A stretch of DNA of 64,000 nucleotides from Phialocephala subalpina. Taxonomy: Eukaryota; Ascomycota; Leotiomycetes; Helotiales; Mollisiaceae. The notes beneath the pieces were generated by a model. That model did no database searches, was not told where the DNA came from, and worked only from the letters and a program-made list of their open reading frames with translations. How positions within the stretch are numbered: the stretch's first letter is position 1; each line of letters opens with the position of its first letter. Location: assembly GCA_900073065.1 (NCBI GenBank), contig FJOG01000032.1:144801-208800 (forward strand). Direction: 5' to 3'. The position numbers were made by a program, and so were the translations under genes. Shown one piece after another: positions 58,296-64,000 of the stretch.

Positions 58296-60119
58296 GAAAA
58301 ATTAACCTCCCATACAAAATGATTGATGCTCAATATCAGAAACGCGTGCTGGCTGGAGAAGAAGTGTATATAACCGAGGGGAGAAGGGGTACGCATTGTG
58401 ATCTAAAGGCGACGGAAAGGGCCAAGACACGGAAACTTAATCCCGGGGGTTCACTATGCTTGATTGGGGAGAGAGATGTAGGTAATCAGGCATGGGGTAC
58501 AATTGAAAATGTGTGTGCGAGTATGGGAGTCCAAGGTAAGACTGAGTCTGAATCCAGAGCCGAGAGACATTAAGATCAATGGTTCGACGCCTAATCCCCT
58601 GATCCTCCAACTCCCCAAAAACGGAAAAACTGCCATCCGCAACCACTTGGTGTTGGATGTTGAAAAAAGTCTTATTTTTTCAAGGGGTGGAAATTGTTTG
58701 TGGCCAGGACGGGTCTTGTCAGATCTCAGAATGCAGGAACCGAGAAGAAAAGAGGAAAACTACACGACGCCACGATGCAGGTACTGATGTTGTCTTAGAT
58801 GGAAAGTCTTGAGTCAGAAACAGTACTCCGTTTTGGGAATGAGTTTTGCTCTTTACTGATATTTTCGATACAGAATGGGCTAAGTGCGATATCGTTTGAC
58901 GGGAAAGAAAAGAATACAATTCGAGTGAATCGAACATGATGGATAAGCTCTGAAGGATTGAGAACCAAATGTCGTGTTGTCGAGGACGGCTGAGGGTCTT
59001 TGGAAAGGTAAAGGAAGGGAGGAAAAGAAAGGTGTCGTTGGAACAAGATTAAGATTGCCGTCGGAGCGTTGACACGTGATTTCCACCCCTGCCTCCGAGC
59101 GCCAAGACAAGCGGATGGGGGAAATGATGGCAACTTTGGAGGCTTCACAAAAACGCTCACGGCACGAGGCTTCATAGGGCTTGTTAGACGTCATTTTGTG
59201 ATCAATTATCGTATCTTTGCTGCCGTTGAAATCTAACCTTCCCCTATCTTTTACCGCCTTCCAAGCAAGAAGCAACCCTCCTACCTCAGTTCTCTTGGAG
59301 TTTTCAACACTTCCTTACATATAACATTTCATTGACGCCAGACATCTTCAGCTTCATTATATGGGGCTTTAGATAGATGGGAGATGGACTGATTCGCATG
59401 ATTCCAGGAGATCGGTGTTGGTGATGTCTCTATAGAGGTTTCAAGTCGGGGTCCGGCGACCCTCATTTTTCGTCTGAAGATTGCTTTTGTAATTCCGAAC
59501 AATTTAATTGGTAAAGATGGACTGAGAGAATAGTATGAATGAAAGCTTTCGTGAGAATGGACTCTAGCATCTGCGATCGCAAGCAATGAAGAAAGTAAAA
59601 CCTATCCAAACTGCTAGGTCGTATGAGAATTTCAATCGATGTGCCTTACAGATGATCGCCTACGCAAGGAGGTATCTACAGAGGAATTCATGAGATATAT
59701 GACGTTGGTGTAATTCGATAGAATGACGAAGGAAGGTAGAGAAAATGTGAGTAGAAAAATCCGCAAGAATCTTGCCTGGAATGAATTCATCAACACCTAC
59801 AAACCTGCCAAGCACCTTGGTGATTCAGTGTGCAAGAAGATCTTTGCGTCTTTACACTATGGGGACGAAAGCTGAATAGAGAGACCCCACCGCCACATGA
59901 TTTGCAAGTGAGACAAATCTGTATTGCATTGGGTATTCTTCGCATAGAACTCAGCGCAGTGCTATGCACAGCCACAATCTGTAGCTCAGGTCAGCTCTTG
60001 CTGCTGAGACAGTCAGGGCCGGTCTTCCTCTGCCGGGCTAAGCATCGCCGACTCATGCTAATTTGCACTCGAATCAGGCTCCATCCTCCAATATTTTTCT
60101 CTTTAATTTGTAGATAAGG
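58296..60119. other. Long intergenic region, promoter of the giant WSC gene
   Basis: 1.8 kb upstream of the WSC gene start and downstream of the HSM3 stop. Short ORFs only, none with family features. The length suits a complex promoter, but no binding site can be named. Confidence 0.45.
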
Positions 60120-61379
60120 TCAAGGGTATTCGTTCAACTTGACTAAGAGATCCTGCAATTCTGGAGATGTTTCGTCCGACGTAGCCAGAGACTCAAGACT
60201 CTTATAGATCGTCGGATCCGAGCCTACCACCTTCTTCATCAACGCGGCCAGGTAGTCCATGGTAGGTTTTGTGAGCTCTGTCCTGCTCATGAAGTTGAGG
60301 AATTCGGCGAAGAAGTCAATCAAGGTGATGTGCATCAATAGATCCTCTTCCTTATTGACCATTTCCACAGCCGCAAAGTACAGCAGTCCTTGCTCTGCTA
60401 TGCCGTACTGCGCCTCGACATCTGGGAAGTGAGAGCGAGTGAGCGTTTGGAAATCCAGAACTGCTAACCGTGGGAGGACTCGTAGTAATCTTGCTTGTGC
60501 CAACGACTTTTGCCTTTCATCCAACTGCTCTTCTCCGGTTCCCATTGTAGTGAAGCTGCAGAGCGAGAATATCAAATCGTAGATCTCGCGGTCTTGGAAT
60601 ATTCGACGCCATAAGAGGCCTTGACCTGGGGGCATGCCATTCGCGAGCTGCAGACCATGCATCTTCGTATCGAGATCCGCAGAGGTTCTGCGGTCACAGT
60701 CCACCTCCAGCAGGTCGCTTAGAGTGTGTGTAGCCTTCTCTCCAACTCCAACGTGAGGTGTGCTCAACCACGTTCTCAGAAATGCCTCCACAACTCCTTT
60801 CATGATTGATAGTATTGCAGTATCGCCTGGACTTCTGGTTGCCTTCTCAATGACGGCGATTGCGAGAATGGCAGCGGCAGGGGCAGGAGAACTGAGGGCT
60901 TGTATGAGAGCATCTTCGGAGGCAAGGGTAAGGGCTTGTGTGAACTTGATAGGGCGTAGGAGCTTTGTTGAAAGGCTTGCGAGTATTGTAGGATCTTGGG
61001 TGTAGGTGAGGAGTATTTGGGTGAGCTTCGGGAGCAGTCTCGGGATCAATGGCGGTATGTTTGCGTCTGGAGATTGTTAGCACCGTGATCTTGCCGAACA
61101 GTAGAGGTCCAACTGAGAAGCAGAAATGCTCAAGGTCACCGTCGACCACATTGTTCCGATTTGAGAAGGCGCACCGCGTCATAAGTCACCTTCCGGAAGG
61201 TACTATCCATTACCGCACGGGATACTGGAGACAAGATAAAAACGCGTGAACAACATACCAGTAAGCTGCAACTCGACCTCATCAAACAACTTCGCATTCA
61301 GAGGCGTTTCCGGAGCTTCAACGAGCACTTCGAGGTGTTTCTCGAGTTCTTCGAGACCAGTGACGGGAATCTCCTCCAT
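60120..61379 (-). CDS. hsm3: HSM3/PSMD5 (S5b)-type proteasome chaperone, 355 aa
   Basis: Exon 1 (61259-61379, MEEIPVTGLEELEKHLEVLV) and exon 2 (60120-61066) join in phase 1 through a 192-base GTATGT..CAG intron. The protein is all-helical ARM/HEAT-like, with the family stretches LLRPIKFTQALTLASEDALI, SSPAPAAAILAIAVIEKA and LEVDCDRRTSADLD. In yeast, Hsm3 escorts the Rpt1-Rpt2 base module during assembly of the 26S proteasome; it was first named from a mismatch-repair phenotype. Human PSMD5 is the counterpart. At 355 residues it is shorter than yeast Hsm3. It shares a 110-base divergent promoter with the next ORF. Confidence 0.8.
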
Positions 61380-61489
61380 CTTCGCAGTCTTTGCTCTCAG
61401 CAGCAGTGTATCTTCTCTGTACTCGATCTCCGCATTCCCCCAGGCTCGATCTACCCCAGTTCGTACCGTCTGCTCTTTGTGTCGAAGCT

Positions 61490-62015
61490 ATGTCGTGGTA
61501 CCACAAGGGACAGCAGGTTGCGCCCGATTATAGCTGGGATCCCGAACAGTTCACCAAGAAAGAGTTGCACTGGAAAGCCAACCGCGATGGAGAGTGGATT
61601 GAATACAATGAGGAGAGCAACTTCGACCACCTATTCCACAACAATTATGTTGAAGGCCGACCCATGAAGAAGGGCGTCCCAGTCGAGGAATGGATTCCGA
61701 ACATGGTGCCCGCGTCGGTCAGGGTCGCTAAAGAAGCTGGGGTACAGTATTACGGTGACCATGAGGACGAGGCTAAGACGCAACCCCGCAATACGGAGGG
61801 CGACGAGCTCAAGGCTGCTAATAATTTTTCGACCGAGCCAGACGAAGCTATTACAGTCACCGAGAACGAGGGCGGAGAAAACCACCAAGGCCAGGAGAAT
61901 TCGACGCAACAAGAGCTTCCAACCCGTAGCCAGAGTATTCGCATTCTTCGACCACTTCATCTTCCCAGCGTCTTTGGACATAGAGTTGCGCCGCTCTCTT
62001 CGACCATCACAGTAG
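61490..62015 (+). CDS. Uncharacterised ORF upstream of RPC31, 3' end unresolved
   Basis: The ATG at 61490 opens a well-formed coding stretch (MSWYHKGQQVAPDYSWDPEQ, then WIEYNEESNFDHLFHNNYVE, then VPVEEWIPNMVPASVRVAKE), followed by an acidic, Gln/Glu-rich part. I do not recognise the family. The frame has no stop before the RPC31 start and is in frame with it. A weak GTAGCC..ATAG intron (about 61926-61982) would end the protein in another frame just before 62015. So it may be a separate gene, or the 5' part of a fusion. Divergent from HSM3. Confidence 0.55.
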
Positions 62016-62023
62016 GGCAAGAT

Positions 62024-62906
62024 ATGGCAGGCCGTGGCAGAGGAGGAGGTCCTGGCAGTGGCCAGCTCAAGGGCGCGACCTGGGAGTACGATGCCTCGAT
62101 CAAGCTCGAGTCAAAGCCTTCCGATCTATTCCCTGTATGTATTTCCATTATTCTACACTGTCCATTTACTGACAGATCTAGCCCCATCCCAACCTGAAGA
62201 GACCAGCTCCCCTTACCAAGAAAGAAAGACGAGAGATCAATAACTACAAGAATCTGATCGACCAAGTACACCGCGGACCCCTCTACACTCAACCTACGAA
62301 GCGCGACCCCAATGCCCCAGCAAAGACATTCGGAGAAGATCAATTCAATCGTCAATATGGTACCAATCGCAAGGCAGATATGGATCCATTCAATGGTGTC
62401 GAGACATACTCTATGCGCTATGCTCCCAAGCAGAGAGACCTCCCAAAGCTATCTGATCAACCATTCGGTCAGTATCTTCCACCGAATCTGCGTATATATT
62501 ACTAACAAGTTACAGACAAGTCACTCTTCCCCGAAGAGCTCTGGTCTACCCTCGAAGGCACCGAAGGACAAGAGGTCAGAAACCACATCAACCGAGCCAT
62601 GCAACGAAAGGCTGCTCTTCTCAACGGAAAGGACAAGGACACATCGCTGAAGACTCGATCGGTTTTGGAGAAGATCCACAATGCCATTGGAGACGATGAT
62701 AATGAGGAACTTGATGAGGAGAACAAGGATGAAGGTAAGAACCCCCACAGAGTACCCATAGGGACAGTATGCTGACCAGTATCACAGAGGAGAGAGATGA
62801 TGAGTACGACGATGATGAGATCGGAGACGACTACAACGGAGAGCAATACTTCGATAACGGCGAGGACGAGATGGAGGATGGTGATGATGGTGGAGAGGAG
62901 TACTAG
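62024..62906 (+). CDS. rpc31: RNA polymerase III subunit RPC31, 244 aa, four exons
   Basis: Exons 62024-62134, 62182-62467, 62516-62734 and 62788-62906 join in phase (introns 47, 48 and 53 bases) to 245 codons. RPC31 belongs to the Pol III-specific RPC82-RPC34-RPC31 subcomplex that aids initiation at tRNA and 5S genes. Family marks are the Gly/Arg start MAGRGRGGGPG, then ATWEYDASIKLESKPSDLFP, then NLKRPAPLTKKER, then LFPEELWSTLE. The C-terminal 40 residues are almost all Asp/Glu, the hallmark acidic tail. The start is set by the conserved MAGRGRGG although the frame is open upstream. Confidence 0.92.
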
Positions 62907-64000
62907 AGGCTTTGCACAGTGCTTGTCTTTACGTTTACGGTTTTGTGTGCGATTTAGCGAGGCGTTGGTGGATGATACCATTTATTGTGTGAGGTACACA
63001 TACATTGCGAGAGAGTTGGTGGCATTTGTTGATATTCAAGGGCTGGCGGGTCTTTAGACTTAGATGGCCATGTTGTGTGTATTGATGGTTCTTGTCTAAT
63101 GTTCACGGCTACTTGTATTGTATGAGGTAGATGTCTATAAAACTGTCGAGTACTGTAAACCATTCCAAACAATGCTGAAGGTTTGTGATGTTTGTGCGAT
63201 ACCAGAATTTTCCCATCTAAAGACAAAGCCGGGACAGTAATACTACGGTGAGATCAGCGCAACAACACGATTATTACCTACCCTTCTTGTATCGTCTCAA
63301 TTACAAACACAAACGAGTAATTGCCTCTTCTTGACAACGAAACCCCTAATCTGCTGGTAGATTCCTCCTCGCCACCCTCAAGCTTTCCAGTCTCCCAAAT
63401 CACCAGATAATCCATGATGCTCATCGAGTAACTATTCTAGCCGCCAGAGTCTGCCCTGGGTTTGAAGAAAGCATAACACTCCTTGAACTATTCCCTTGGT
63501 TGGCGTCCGGTTAAGACGGAGAAGAGGTCGTATATATAGAAGTCGGGTCGTTGACTTGGCCCTTCTCGTTCGGAAGTGTCGTGTGAGGACCTCATGCGTC
63601 AAGACGATGACTCCTTTCCTCTCATGGACGATATAACCCCCTCCCAGACACAACTTTGGCGGACTATAGACGTCGGAGAAGACTTGGCTTGACCCCAAGG
63701 CAAGACCTTCGCCTGACGCTCAAAGGATGGCAGAGCTCTGTCTCTCCTTTGAGATATATGACCGCAATCAGTTGAGACATGTCAGAACCATAATAGACGC
63801 GATGAAAAATGAAGAGTTGATAGCAAAGAGGTAGTTGACAATGAAAATGCTCGGGATACAATGCTATTACGGAAGCTTGGAGGACCTTCTTACACTTCAT
63901 CTTCGTTTCCGTCACCGTCCTGATTTAAGGTGCCTTATCGAACGAGATCATGAGACGGCCGGTGGGGTCTTAAAGGAGGATACGGTAGTGCCGAAACGCA
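62907..64000. other. Intergenic to window end, no gene seen
   Basis: 3' flank of RPC31 and about 1 kb beyond it. Short ORFs on the minus strand have no family features. No RNA gene or repeat found; a gene could start beyond the edge. Confidence 0.4.

Overview
The window is nuclear DNA of a filamentous ascomycete (Pezizomycotina; Leotiomycetes is my best guess, from overall gene content only). Genes on both strands are split by short introns of mostly 46-70 bases with GT..AG ends and CTRAY-type branch sites. The fungus-typical families include HET, HeLo, WSC, CBM18, GFA and LAM sterol-transfer proteins. One block (1-1110) and one transposon (about 34.8-36.15 kb) are stripped of G and C in the manner of repeat-induced point mutation (RIP). 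Two runs of N (14924-14943, 38329-38932) show it is a draft scaffold.

Layout. 0-9.6 kb: AT block, a frameshifted HeLo-pseudokinase gene, a 601-base MITE, a four-exon patatin phospholipase and a divergent protein kinase. 9.6-17.9 kb: an inverted-repeat element, a broken acyl-CoA ligase carrying an exact 250-base tandem duplication, an intact feruloyl-esterase-like gene, an octamer microsatellite, and a small secreted-protein gene with a nonsense codon. 17.9-25.4 kb: conserved housekeeping-type genes (GFA-domain protein, MIT/coiled-coil protein resembling Atg38, LAM-type GRAM-VASt sterol-transfer protein). 25.4-37.3 kb: accessory, decaying region with two FAD-oxidoreductase fragments on either side of a HET-TPR-ubiquitin-like-MYND gene, then a CBM18 chitin-binding secreted-protein pseudogene split by a RIP-degraded Tc1/mariner element. 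37.3-48 kb: FHA-kinase (interrupted by the large N gap), a Tc1/mariner element in its promoter, an uncharacterised basic protein gene, and two decayed membrane-protein loci. 48-58.3 kb: one giant serine-rich secreted protein of about 2,948 residues in 11 exons with three WSC domains and a C-terminal carbohydrate-binding-like domain. 58.3-64 kb: HSM3/PSMD5-type proteasome chaperone, a divergent small ORF, and RNA polymerase III subunit RPC31.

Two themes stand out. First, several genes belong to families used in fungal allorecognition, regulated cell death and surface or chitin interaction (HeLo-pseudokinase, patatin, kinases, HET, CBM18, WSC). Second, conserved genes are intact while accessory genes carry single-base frameshifts, often in homopolymers, plus nonsense codons, transposons and duplications. 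All exon coordinates come from reading splice signals and checking that phases agree; no searches were run.
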